From: Acidobacteriota bacterium
Lineage (GTDB): Bacteria > Acidobacteriota > UBA6911 > RPQK01 > JAJDTT01
Direction of reading: 5' to 3'
Length of the DNA stretch: 64,000 nucleotides
Assembly (NCBI GenBank): GCA_028874215.1
Contig: JAPPLF010000100.1
Location: forward strand, 62,001-126,000
Shown here: positions 26,396-34,887 of the stretch, piece by piece
How the letters are laid out: every line of letters starts with the position of its first letter
Numbering within the stretch: the first letter of the stretch is position 1
Notes under the pieces: model-generated
Told to the model about the DNA's origin: nothing
What the model saw: the letters and a program-made list of their open reading frames with translations, nothing else
The model's database searches: none
Made by a program: the position numbers and the translations under genes

Positions 26396-28825
26396 ATGCG
26401 CCTGACGAGCGACGGACAGAATCAAACCCGGTGGACCGATTTCATTCGGCGCCAAGTCCTCCGGTACGCCGGGTTCTGGCTCGTGGTCCTGGCATGGGCG
26501 GCCTGCTACTCGCCCCTCTTGAGCGGCTTGAGGGTCGTCACCTACGACGCCCTGGCTCAGAATTTCCCCGCCGCCGCGTTTTCCGCGAGAGCGATTCAGC
26601 AAGGAGATTCACCTCTTTGGAATCCGAACCTCTTCGCCGGGCATCCCGCGTTGTCCGATCCCCAGATGTTCCTGTTCTCTCCCCTGTTCATGCCCTTGAT
26701 GGTGCTGGGGGACCCTCACGACATCCACTGGTTCACCCTGGTCGTGGCGCTCCACGTGCTTTTGGGCGGGATCGGCTTTTACGTTCTGCTCCGGCGTGAG
26801 GACGTGGCGTTGTTGCCGGCGGTGCTGGGCGCCGCCGTCTTCATGTTCGGCGGGTACGCCCTGACCCGGCTGCAACACACGACCATGATCTTGAGCTACG
26901 CCTACTTCCCGTGGGCGCTGGTGCTCTTGCGCCGTTTGTTGAGCACTCCCCGGGTTGGCGTTGCGGCAGGTTTCGGTGTCGCCGCCGGGGGCATGGCGGC
27001 GCACGGCAACCAGTTGGCTTACCTGCTGTCGCTGGTTCTGGCCGCCGTCGCGGCGGCGGCGTTCTTCAGGGCGCCGGACAAGGTGGCATTTCTGGTGCGG
27101 AGACTGCCCTGGCTGGCCGCGGCCGGGATCCTTGCATTCCTGGTTCTGCTGCCCCAGCTCTACGGCATCTTCCTGTTCCTGGATGACAGCAACCGTCCCC
27201 ATTACGAGTACGCGTTCGCGGCCCGGCAGTCCATGTGGCCCTATATTCCGGCAACGCTGCTGGCGCCGGACCTCTTCGGCGCTCTCGGCGACAACTATGT
27301 CGGGGCGGATGATCGGACCGAGTCTTTGTTGTACGTGGGAGGCCTCGGTGTGTGGGTGCTGGGGTTCTGGGGCTTGTGGCGCGGAGTCCTCTGGAGGCGC
27401 CGCAACCTGTTCTTCCTGGCCATGCTGGCGTTTTCGCTCCTGTACATGCTTGGCGATCTGACGCCGGCGTACCGTTTTTTTTACGAAGTCATCCCCGGCG
27501 TCGCGCTCTTTCAGCGGCCCCTGGACGGCGGGTTTCTGCTCAATATCGCCTTGGCGGGCCTGATCGCCCTGGTGTTGGACGAGGTATTGCGAAGGGACCG
27601 GGAGAGGCTTCCGTCCCGGCGGACGCAATTGGCAGGAAGGGTGTGCCTTGTGCTTCTGGCGACGGCCTTCTCGGTTGCCGTATTCAAGGGCGTGACTCTG
27701 CACCAGGATTGGCGGCCGGTCCTCGAGGCCCTCGCGGCCGCTTCGGTCTGGATATTCGCATCCGCACTGGCTCTGTTTCTGTTGCTGCGTTACCAACAAC
27801 TGCGATGGCCGTTGTCTCTGACCCTCACGGCCCTTCTGGTGGCCAACCTGGGATGGGTGAACCTGAACCGCAGGATCAATGTGGTGCCGACCGGAAAAAT
27901 CAGCCATCCCGGCGGGTTGCCCAAGGCCCACCGGCAAATCGTGGAGTTCATCGGCGAAAATACGGCTGCCGGAGAGAGCGGCGCTCCCCCTCGCCGCGTC
28001 GACCTGATTTACGCCGGCGCAGAGATGTCGAACCTGCCCAATCTCTATCCGATTCATTCCATTTCGGGCGCCAATCCGTTCGTCTCCGGCCGCTACCAGA
28101 TGTTTGCGGGCAAACGAAACGTCTACTCGGGACCGCCGCTGTTTTCACCCATGATGCCCGGCTATGCATCGGAAGCACTGGACAGTCTCGACGTGAAATA
28201 CGTGATCACCGCCCTGGACCTGGAAGAGTACGATTCGACTTACGATGCCGCCGATCTGCCGCTGGTGGAGCGCTTCGCCAACATCTCGGTCTACGAGAAT
28301 CCGGATGCGCTTCCCCGCGTGCGCCTGCTGAACCGGTTCCAGGTCGCCTGCAGTAGAGAGCAGGCGGCGGAACTGCTGTCCAGCCCTTCCTTCTCCCACC
28401 ATGGCAATGCCGTGGTCGAACTGCGGGATGAGCCGGTCCCCGAGTTGCAACGAGTCTTCGGCGCCAGTGCAACCCCTCCGTGCGCCGACGGCTCGAGTTT
28501 CGAGATTTCAACCGAACCGGGCGGCCCGGATCAGGTCCGGATCGTGAATTACGAAAACGACCGGGTGGAGGTGGTGGCCGACAGCGGGCATCCGCGCCTC
28601 CTGGTCCTGGCGGATGTCCTCACCGAGGGATGGAAGGCCTGGCTGGACGGTCGGGAAGTGCCGATCCACTACGCCAACTATGCTTTCCGGGGCGTGTTTT
28701 TGCCTCCGGGACACCACGAGATCAGCTTCCGATTCCGGCCGTTCGACGCCGACGTCGCCGTCCGTGTCCTGCGGAGAATCTTATCGGGCCGCGACGAAAA
28801 CCCGGTGCCGATTCGTTACCGTTGA
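26396..28825 (+). CDS. YfhO-like polytopic membrane protein
   Basis: 809 residues. The first 500 or so carry about 12 hydrophobic helices, with the GT-C-like luminal loop YDALAQNFPAAAFSARAIQQG and PLWNPNLFAGHPALSDPQ typical of YfhO family proteins. A soluble C-terminal domain ends with LTEGWKAWLDGREVPIHYAN and FLPPGHHEISFRF, also a YfhO hallmark. YfhO relatives are involved in glycosylating envelope polymers such as lipoteichoic acid; in Gram-negatives the role is open. The ATG at 26396 is the first in frame. Confidence 0.8.
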   Translation: MRLTSDGQNQTRWTDFIRRQVLRYAGFWLVVLAWAACYSPLLSGLRVVTYDALAQNFPAAAFSARAIQQGDSPLWNPNLFAGHPALSDPQMFLFSPLFMPLMVLGDPHDIHWFTLVVALHVLLGGIGFYVLLRREDVALLPAVLGAAVFMFGGYALTRLQHTTMILSYAYFPWALVLLRRLLSTPRVGVAAGFGVAAGGMAAHGNQLAYLLSLVLAAVAAAAFFRAPDKVAFLVRRLPWLAAAGILAFLVLLPQLYGIFLFLDDSNRPHYEYAFAARQSMWPYIPATLLAPDLFGALGDNYVGADDRTESLLYVGGLGVWVLGFWGLWRGVLWRRRNLFFLAMLAFSLLYMLGDLTPAYRFFYEVIPGVALFQRPLDGGFLLNIALAGLIALVLDEVLRRDRERLPSRRTQLAGRVCLVLLATAFSVAVFKGVTLHQDWRPVLEALAAASVWIFASALALFLLLRYQQLRWPLSLTLTALLVANLGWVNLNRRINVVPTGKISHPGGLPKAHRQIVEFIGENTAAGESGAPPRRVDLIYAGAEMSNLPNLYPIHSISGANPFVSGRYQMFAGKRNVYSGPPLFSPMMPGYASEALDSLDVKYVITALDLEEYDSTYDAADLPLVERFANISVYENPDALPRVRLLNRFQVACSREQAAELLSSPSFSHHGNAVVELRDEPVPELQRVFGASATPPCADGSSFEISTEPGGPDQVRIVNYENDRVEVVADSGHPRLLVLADVLTEGWKAWLDGREVPIHYANYAFRGVFLPPGHHEISFRFRPFDADVAVRVLRRILSGRDENPVPIRYR

Positions 28826-28962
28826 CGGCTCCACCCGTCCGGTTTGGAGGCCTTCGGCCGCCACCGAAAAGGTCCATCGATCCAACTCGTAGCGCGCCCC
28901 TGCGGTATGATGCGCAACGAACGAATCTTGCCCGCACAAGCGGAGGACAGGAGAGACTTCCC

Positions 28963-29955
28963 ATGACCGGTTCGATAGTTACGATTATTTTTTCGCTCGT
29001 GTTGAGTGCCCCCGGTTTCGCCGGCCGGCTTCCCGCGGAGACCGCGGCGGCTCCGGGCCGTCCCGGTTCGGGTGCCGGATCCACGCCCGAGGGGGTCCAC
29101 TGCAAAGGCCAGCCCCAAGGCACGTCCTGCTGGATGGAGTTGGCCAACCAGCCGGGATGTTACGTCTGGAACAGCTACTTCCAGGAGGACGAGGCCCTGA
29201 CTTGGACCGCAGGGTGCGCCGAGGGGTTGGCTCACGGCAAAGGCACGTTGACGGAGGCCTGGGACGGGGGCAGAAAAAAGGAGGAAAAAACCGGGCGCAT
29301 TGTGAAAGGAAAGGCACTCGGGAAATGGGTCTACCGCGACCAGGATGGGAACGTCTCGGAGGGCCCGTTTAAGGAGGGCATGCGTCACGGAGACTGGGTC
29401 GAGCGCCTGGCGGGAGGGACCGTCCAGGAAGGGCCGTATGAGGCGGGGAAACGGCAGGGCAAGTGGTCTCTGCGCTTCGCTACCGGGACCGTCATGGAGG
29501 GCTCGTTTGCGAAGGGGTACCAAGAGGGCAAGTGGGTGTTGCGTTTCGCTAACGGGAACGTCCATGAAGGCCCGTACAAGGTGAACAGGCGTCACGGCAA
29601 CTGGGTCGAGCGCCTGGCGAATGGGACCGTCCAGGAAGGCCCGTACGTGAGAGGGAGACGGCAGGGCAAGTGGGTGTTGCGTTTCGCTTCCGGGACTGTG
29701 ATGGAAGGCCCGTTCGTGGCCGGGAAGCGTCAGGGTCATTGGGTCGAGCGCTACGCGGATGGGGCCGTCCTGGAAGGCTCGTATGAGGCGGGCAAGGAGC
29801 AGGGGCATTGGGTTGAGCGTTTGGCGGACGGGACCATCCAGGAAGGCCCGTATGAGGCTGGGAAGCGCCACGGATGGTGGTTCAAGCGGAGGAAAGGGGT
29901 CGTGGTTGAGGAAGCGTACTTTGTGAAGGGGGAGGGGGCGTGGGGCCAAAGCTAG
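28963..29955 (+). CDS. exported MORN-repeat protein 1
   Basis: 330 residues: signal peptide (MTGSIVTIIFSLVLSAPGFAG), a Gly/Pro-rich linker, a Cys-containing domain with SCWMELANQPGCYVWN and TAGCAEGLAHGKGTL, then eight exact 23-residue units of the form WVeRLAdGTVqEGPYeaGKrqG and a basic-to-acidic tail. These are MORN-type repeats, which fold as a beta-meander. In eukaryotes they bind lipids or proteins; bacterial roles are mostly unknown. The ATG at 28963 has GGAGG and AGGAGAG upstream. A paralogue with ten units lies 1.4 kb downstream with the same Cys domain. Confidence 0.85.
   Translation: MTGSIVTIIFSLVLSAPGFAGRLPAETAAAPGRPGSGAGSTPEGVHCKGQPQGTSCWMELANQPGCYVWNSYFQEDEALTWTAGCAEGLAHGKGTLTEAWDGGRKKEEKTGRIVKGKALGKWVYRDQDGNVSEGPFKEGMRHGDWVERLAGGTVQEGPYEAGKRQGKWSLRFATGTVMEGSFAKGYQEGKWVLRFANGNVHEGPYKVNRRHGNWVERLANGTVQEGPYVRGRRQGKWVLRFASGTVMEGPFVAGKRQGHWVERYADGAVLEGSYEAGKEQGHWVERLADGTIQEGPYEAGKRHGWWFKRRKGVVVEEAYFVKGEGAWGQS
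29326..29877 (+). repeat. tandem array of eight 69-bp MORN units (protein 1)
   Basis: Eight direct repeats of exactly 69 bp with no indels, each starting at a TGG codon. Units alternate between a VERL...GTVQEGPY type and a VLRF...GTVMEGPF type, so DNA similarity is highest between alternate units. Confidence 0.85.
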
Positions 29956-30056
29956 GCCGTTCTCCCCGACGGGAGATCGATGAACCCGGAGGACACTCCT
30001 TTCGCTCGGCCGTTTTCCATTCTTCACCTCCAGCGTAATTTCATATACTTCGAGCC

Positions 30057-30659
30057 ATGTCCAAGGAGGCCTCCCCGGATCATCCCGTTCACAAATTCAT
30101 CTCGGCGCGCTGGAGTCCATACGCCTTCTCGCGGCGGCTGATCCCTCGCGAAGATCTGCTGTCCATCTTCGAGGCGGCGCGCTGGGCGGCATCCTCGTTC
30201 AACGAGCAGCCCTGGCGCTATCTCGTCGCGAGTCGCGACCGGAAGGAGGAATTCGAGAAGGTCTTGAGCTGCCTGCTCGAGGGCAACCAGGCCTGGGCCC
30301 GCGAAGTTCCGACGCTCGCGCTCGGGTGTATCAGGACAAGCTTCACCCATAACGGCCGGTTCAACCGCGTCGCAGAGCACGATCTGGGACTGGCTTCCGC
30401 GAGCCTCACGTTCGAGGCGACGAGCCGGGGAATCTACGTGCATCAAATGGCCGGAATTCGGCCCGACAAGGCGCGGGAGGTATTTTCCATCCCGGACGGG
30501 TTCGAGGCAGTAACGGCGCTGGCGCTCGGCTATCGGGCCGGTCCCGGCGCTGGAGCCTCGAAATTGCGGGCACGAGACGAAGGTTCGCGCACCCGTCGGC
30601 CCCAGAGCGAGTTCGTGTTCGGCGCCGCGTGGGGAAAGCCGGGTCTTGGATCCACGTAG
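30057..30659 (+). CDS. nitroreductase-family protein
   Basis: 200 residues, FMN-dependent nitroreductase fold. The N-terminal block ISARWSPYAFSRRLIPREDLLSIFEAARW... continues into SSFNEQPWRY, the FMN-phosphate and ring-contact region. A C-terminal segment AVTALALGYRAG also matches the family. It would use NAD(P)H to reduce quinones, nitro compounds or similar acceptors. The ATG at 30057 is the first possible and the N-terminal family pattern follows immediately. It sits between two MORN genes without an obvious functional link. Confidence 0.85.
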   Translation: MSKEASPDHPVHKFISARWSPYAFSRRLIPREDLLSIFEAARWAASSFNEQPWRYLVASRDRKEEFEKVLSCLLEGNQAWAREVPTLALGCIRTSFTHNGRFNRVAEHDLGLASASLTFEATSRGIYVHQMAGIRPDKAREVFSIPDGFEAVTALALGYRAGPGAGASKLRARDEGSRTRRPQSEFVFGAAWGKPGLGST

Positions 30660-30760
30660 AGAGGTGGGCGGCGGTTCTCGACGATCGATTGCCCATCGGA
30701 CCCCTTGCATATATCGTGTCGGAAACCCTCCGCCACCTGTCGAGAGTCAGGAGAACTTCG

Positions 30761-31174
30761 ATGAAGCTCCTTTCGCTGGCCCTTTCCGTCATCCTTGTGC
30801 TGTCGTCCAGCCTTCATGCCGGCCCCGGCCCGGACGCGGTTCACCTCGTATTCATTGAGGATCTGAAAGGCGAGATCTCGGCTGGAAATGCCGAACGCGC
30901 CGGCAACATCGGCGAAGTTCTGACTCTGCTCCAGCGTCCGGAGGTTCAGAAACTCGGCCGCCATTTCGACCTGGAGAAGATCGAAGCTGCAATCCCGGCG
31001 CTCGACGACGACACCCTGGCCCACCTGGCCGATGAGAGCGCACGGATGAACGAGCAGTTTCGGGCGGGAGATTCGGAACAACAGTGCGGATGCGACCTGA
31101 AGAGAGCCATCGCCTTATGGACCATCTTTTGGGCCTCCATAGTGGCCATTGTCGCGATAGCTGTTCTTGGGTAA
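30761..31174 (+). CDS. small exported protein with C-terminal membrane helix
   Basis: 137 residues: signal peptide (MKLLSLALSVILVLSSSLHAG), a helical middle (EVQKLGRHFDLEKIEAAIPA, DTLAHLADESARMNEQF), then a C-terminal helix (IALWTIFWASIVAIVAIAVLG). The layout recalls the PA2779-type family, but the match is loose. AGGAGA is 8 nt before the ATG at 30761, which rules out the longer frame. No partner C39 peptidase gene lies nearby. Function unknown. Confidence 0.6.
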   Translation: MKLLSLALSVILVLSSSLHAGPGPDAVHLVFIEDLKGEISAGNAERAGNIGEVLTLLQRPEVQKLGRHFDLEKIEAAIPALDDDTLAHLADESARMNEQFRAGDSEQQCGCDLKRAIALWTIFWASIVAIVAIAVLG

Positions 31175-31349
31175 CGGCAACTGTCGAACAGCCGTTGGAC
31201 AGAGTGGTCGAAAACGAGCAGACGTTCTGACGAATTCTGATCCGTTCCCACACCGGGACAGCCCGCCCGATGCGCTTCCCGGCGGTACGCGGCTTCGGTA
31301 AGATCAAGAGCAATCGATCCTTCTCCGAGCGCGCCAAGGACAGTTGGGA

Positions 31350-32507
31350 GTGCCCTTGCCAGGTCCGATCCGCACTCTCGTTGTTTTCCTCCTGTTGATC
31401 GCTCCCGGGTTCGCCGGTCAAGAGTGCCAGGTTCCACCGGAAGCCCTCGTGGAACCGGGCGGTTCCGGGGCGGTCCCAGGACCTCCCCCCGTGGGGTTCC
31501 GGTGCAAAGACCAACCCGAGGGCGCGTCCTGCTGGATGGAGTTGGCCAACCAGCCGGGATGTTACGTCTGGAACAACTACTTCGAGCCGGACGAGAACGT
31601 GACCTGGACGGCCGAGTGTTCCGAGGGGTTGGCTCAGGGCGCCGGCACGCTCAGGGAGGTCTGGGACGCGGGCAAGAAATCCCAGGAAAAAACGGGGTCC
31701 CTCGTGGGAGGCAAGGCACAGGGCCGGTGGGTTTACCGCGACAAGGACGGGAACCTCTCCGAAGGCGACTACGAGAATGGGAATAAGCACGGTCACTGGG
31801 TGGAGCGCCTGGAGAACGGCACGGTCCAGGAAGGCCCCTATGAGTCGGGCGAGCGTCATGGCGATTGGGTCTTGCGATTCGATTCCGGGACTGTCATGGA
31901 AGGCCCTTTCGCGGCGGGAAAGCAGCAGGGCCGGTGGGTGTTGCGCTTCGCGTCCGGGAACGTCTCGGAAGGTTCCTATGATGCGGGTAAACGGCATGGA
32001 AATTGGGTCGAGAAATTCGTTTCCGGGACCGTCCAGGAAGGACCGTACAAGGAAGGGAACCGCCAGGGCCGGTGGGTGTTGCGCTTCACTTCCGGGACCG
32101 TGATGGAGGGCGCGTTCGCGGCGGGGAAGCGTCACGGTCATTGGGTGGAACGCTACGGGGACGGGGGTGTTCAGGAAGGCCCGTATGAATCGGGGAAGCG
32201 CCACGGTCATTGGGTGGAGCGCTACCCGGACGGGAACGTCCTGGAGGGCCCTTACGAGGCGGGGAAGGAGCAGGGCCATTGGGTTTTGCGTTTGCCGGAC
32301 GGGGGCGTGCAGGAAGGTCCGTACGAGGCGGGGAAACGCCACGGCCGGTGGGTCGAGCGCGACGCGGACGGTTATGTCCAGGAAGGCCCCTATGAGGAAT
32401 CGCTACGCCAGGGTTGGTGGGTGATGCGCAAGAAGGGGCTCGTGGTTGACATGGCGTACTTTACGGACGGGGAAGGCCAGTGGACATTAGGCCGTACTCC
32501 CCGATAA
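31350..32507 (+). CDS. exported MORN-repeat protein 2
   Basis: About 385 residues, paralogue of the MORN protein 1.4 kb upstream. It has a signal peptide (PIRTLVVFLLLIAPGFAG), the same Cys domain (SCWMELANQPGCYVWNNYF, TAECSEGLAQGAGTL), ten 23-residue MORN units and a related tail (LVVDMAYFTDGEG). No ATG is available at the head. A GTG at 31350, with AAGGA 9 nt upstream, is the best start; TTG at 31344 is an alternative. Compared with protein 1 it has two additional units, after unit 6 and before the tail. Confidence 0.82.
   Translation: MPLPGPIRTLVVFLLLIAPGFAGQECQVPPEALVEPGGSGAVPGPPPVGFRCKDQPEGASCWMELANQPGCYVWNNYFEPDENVTWTAECSEGLAQGAGTLREVWDAGKKSQEKTGSLVGGKAQGRWVYRDKDGNLSEGDYENGNKHGHWVERLENGTVQEGPYESGERHGDWVLRFDSGTVMEGPFAAGKQQGRWVLRFASGNVSEGSYDAGKRHGNWVEKFVSGTVQEGPYKEGNRQGRWVLRFTSGTVMEGAFAAGKRHGHWVERYGDGGVQEGPYESGKRHGHWVERYPDGNVLEGPYEAGKEQGHWVLRLPDGGVQEGPYEAGKRHGRWVERDADGYVQEGPYEESLRQGWWVMRKKGLVVDMAYFTDGEGQWTLGRTPR
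31728..32417 (+). repeat. tandem array of ten 69-bp MORN units (protein 2)
   Basis: Ten direct repeats of exactly 69 bp, each opening with a TGG codon. The order of unit types matches the array in protein 1 with two more units present. Confidence 0.85.
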
Positions 32508-32687
32508 GAGGGCCGGATCAGAAGCGTCAACCCGGCAACCCCCGAAGGAAGGGGGCCCTGTCCAGTGGAATCCGCCGGGGAGGCGTCATCGGACCTTCGC
32601 CCGAAACGAACTCCAGGTTCGATCGACCTGCCGTAGGTCCTGGTTCCCTGCCAATCCTTCCCGATTCCAACGCCGGCGGATGCTTCG

Positions 32688-32903
32688 TCAGTCACCCTGT
32701 GAATCGCGCGCTCGCCGCCGGGCCTGCGCTACGAGTACGCCGCCGAGCCCCAGTACTCCGCCGATCAGTACGAACGCCGGCGTGTCCGCGCCCTGCTCGC
32801 CGAGCGAAGCATTGAACGCGCCGCCCGCCAGCATGCCGATCAGCATCGCAAGCAGAACTCTCACCATGTCGCGCTTGTCCGGAAGGAATCTTCCTTTGGT
32901 CAT
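32688..32903 (-). CDS. small two-helix membrane protein
   Basis: 71 residues with two hydrophobic helices (VRVLLAMLIGMLAGGAF and PAFVLIGGVLGLGGVLVAQ) and a basic C-terminus. Its ATG overlaps the stop of the upstream GNAT gene in an ATGA, and GGAG lies 8 nt before it, so it is probably translationally coupled. No family is recognised. The overlap and composition argue for a real gene despite its size. Confidence 0.6.
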   Translation of the reverse strand: MTKGRFLPDKRDMVRVLLAMLIGMLAGGAFNASLGEQGADTPAFVLIGGVLGLGGVLVAQARRRARDSQGD

Positions 32904-33400
32904 TTTTCAGTCTCCAATCGCCGAGCCGGAACCTGGTGCTCCCGGGCAATTACGAAATCAACTTCGTACATGTGAAACACTGCCCGGACCATTCCCAGTT
33001 GCCGGTACGCCTCCTGAGCCGTGCGGTTTTCGTTCTCGACATAGAGCCGAATCCCACACACGCCACGGTCCTTGGCCATTTCCAGAACGTGTCCGTAAAG
33101 AGCGCGCAGAACCCCTTGGCGCCGGAATTCAGGACGCACGTAGACACTTTGAAGCCACCAGAACATGCCGTTCCTCCAGTCGCTCCATTCGTATGTCAGC
33201 CCCAGTTGGCCGGCCGGACCGGACCCCGACGCCGCGATGAAGTAAAGGCCCAGAGCCTCGTCACGCAACATCGCGGCGACCCCCGCTCTCAGCCGGTCCA
33301 TGTCCAAGTCCACATCTTCGGTTTCCTTCGCCAGACGCGCATTGAATTCAACGATGGTTTCGAGATCGGATAGTGCTGCGGGACGGATCTTCACAGTCAC
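32900..33400 (-). CDS. GNAT-family N-acetyltransferase
   Basis: 166 residues with the GNAT fold: N-terminal IRPAALSDLETIVEFNARLA and the acetyl-CoA-binding segment QSVYVRPEFRRQGVLRALYGH (the R-x-x-G-x-G/A-type loop is reduced to RRQGV), then ENENRTAQEAYRQLGM. The start is GTG at 33400 or GTG at 33394; there is no strong ribosome-binding site. Substrate unknown. Confidence 0.8.
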   Translation of the reverse strand: MTVKIRPAALSDLETIVEFNARLAKETEDVDLDMDRLRAGVAAMLRDEALGLYFIAASGSGPAGQLGLTYEWSDWRNGMFWWLQSVYVRPEFRRQGVLRALYGHVLEMAKDRGVCGIRLYVENENRTAQEAYRQLGMVRAVFHMYEVDFVIAREHQVPARRLETEK

Positions 33401-33563
33401 GAGGATAGACCACGGGGAGATTGGCGATCTACCCTCACGGCCGTGCTATGCGGCTTTCTCCGGCCTGGTCGGCAGACGGCCGAGTTCCCGGCATTTCACG
33501 TCGTTGTCGAATGAAGGGAGCCGCGGGGTCCAACAGGTCCCTCGATGCAGCTCCGGGGCAGAT

Positions 33564-34778
33564 TCAACGCCGTTTCACCTCGATCATCCGGCCATAGATC
33601 CGGCGGGAGGGGGAGGTGTAGAAGTCGTCCCGCTTGTCGTAGACGACGAACAGCTTGCCGGGACTGATCTCGCGAACCGTGGTGTAGGCGCCGGTGATGT
33701 CCATGGCGAGCCGCGTTACCTGGGTCCAGGAATGGCCCTGGTCCAGACTGAAGACCACGAAGATCCCGTCGTCCTTGAAGTCGGGCTTGTGCCCGAAGCT
33801 GGCCACCAGGGTGCCGTCCTGCATCTCGATCAGGTCGGGATCGACACCCACGATGTCCCGCCACCTGCCCCAGCGGCTGTACTGCCAGCGCATGGGCAGG
33901 GCTTGGCTCCAAGTGGTCCCTTCATCGTCCGAGTGGGCCTGGTAGAGGGGGTTTTCCCTTCCGGTCCGCATCAGGCAGACGAGCCGTCCCTTGTGCCTCC
34001 CCCGGCTGAGGCGGACGATCACCGGCTCGTTGAATCCCTCCTGACCCATGGGCCCCGCGGCGATGGTGGAGACATAGGACCAGTTCTTGCCCACGTCCGT
34101 GGAGCGAAGCAGCAACGCGCGGAATTGCTTCATGCTGGGCCGGTACTGGCTGGGGGTGTTGTCCTCCTGGAAGACGCCGTAGATGCCGGCCAGAAGGTCT
34201 CCGTCGGGCATCTCCAGAATGGTGCGGTGCCACAGAATCCCGGTGGGGACGGTATCTCCCCGGTCGTCGCCGAGATTCGGTTTGGCCCGGGGAACGTGGG
34301 CGATGTAGGGCGAGGGCGTCACCGTCTGCCACTGGTCGTCGGAGTGCCAGACCTGACCCTGGAAGCGGCCGTCCCCGATGTGCCGACTGTAGTAGTCATA
34401 GATCAGGATCCGGCCGGACCGCAACTGGAGGGTGCATCCGGAGATGATGGGACCGTCTCCCTGTTCCTCCGTGGGGAACCAGAGTTCCCAGGTATTGCCG
34501 CCGTCGGTGGAGCGCACGGTCCTGGGAATGTCCCGCGGGTAGTTGGGTCCGGTGTACGACTCGGGATCGGGCCGGAGGACGGTCCCGACCACGATGATGG
34601 TCCCTTCCCGGGTGGTGGTCATGTAGGGGAAGATGGCGTCTTCCATGACCACCGTCTGGGGGCCGACGCGGATTTCCAGTGTCTCGTGTGCCGACCCGGT
34701 CGCGCCGACCGCCGGGACCGGCTGGATCAGGAGTGCAAGCAAGTACGCGATTGACAAGGTTCCAGGCCGTGCTGCCAT
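33564..34778 (-). CDS. exported sialidase/BNR-repeat-like protein
   Basis: 404 residues: signal peptide (MAARPGTLSIAYLLALLIQP), then a six-bladed propeller type domain with Asp-box motifs STDGGNTW, SDDQWQTV, STDVGKNW, SDDEGTTW and SLDQGHSW. These mark the exo-alpha-sialidase superfamily. The catalytic Arg triad and Tyr of true sialidases cannot be verified by eye, so the substrate may be another glycan. The ATG at 34778 begins the signal peptide; a longer frame runs into the neighbouring gene on the same strand. Confidence 0.78.
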   Translation of the reverse strand: MAARPGTLSIAYLLALLIQPVPAVGATGSAHETLEIRVGPQTVVMEDAIFPYMTTTREGTIIVVGTVLRPDPESYTGPNYPRDIPRTVRSTDGGNTWELWFPTEEQGDGPIISGCTLQLRSGRILIYDYYSRHIGDGRFQGQVWHSDDQWQTVTPSPYIAHVPRAKPNLGDDRGDTVPTGILWHRTILEMPDGDLLAGIYGVFQEDNTPSQYRPSMKQFRALLLRSTDVGKNWSYVSTIAAGPMGQEGFNEPVIVRLSRGRHKGRLVCLMRTGRENPLYQAHSDDEGTTWSQALPMRWQYSRWGRWRDIVGVDPDLIEMQDGTLVASFGHKPDFKDDGIFVVFSLDQGHSWTQVTRLAMDITGAYTTVREISPGKLFVVYDKRDDFYTSPSRRIYGRMIEVKRR

Positions 34779-34887
34779 TGTCACTGTCGTTTCCTCTTTT
34801 GAGTAAAGCCGAGCGAATCGGGTCCCGGCGCGAAACGCCCGGATTCTACTGTCACTCGCCCAAGTCCCGGCGCGACCGGAAACTCGG

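Noticed and set aside
29326-32417. Considered whether the repeats could be a CRISPR array or a VNTR outside genes
   Set aside because: Both arrays are in-frame coding repeats of 69 bp without spacers; they are MORN units.
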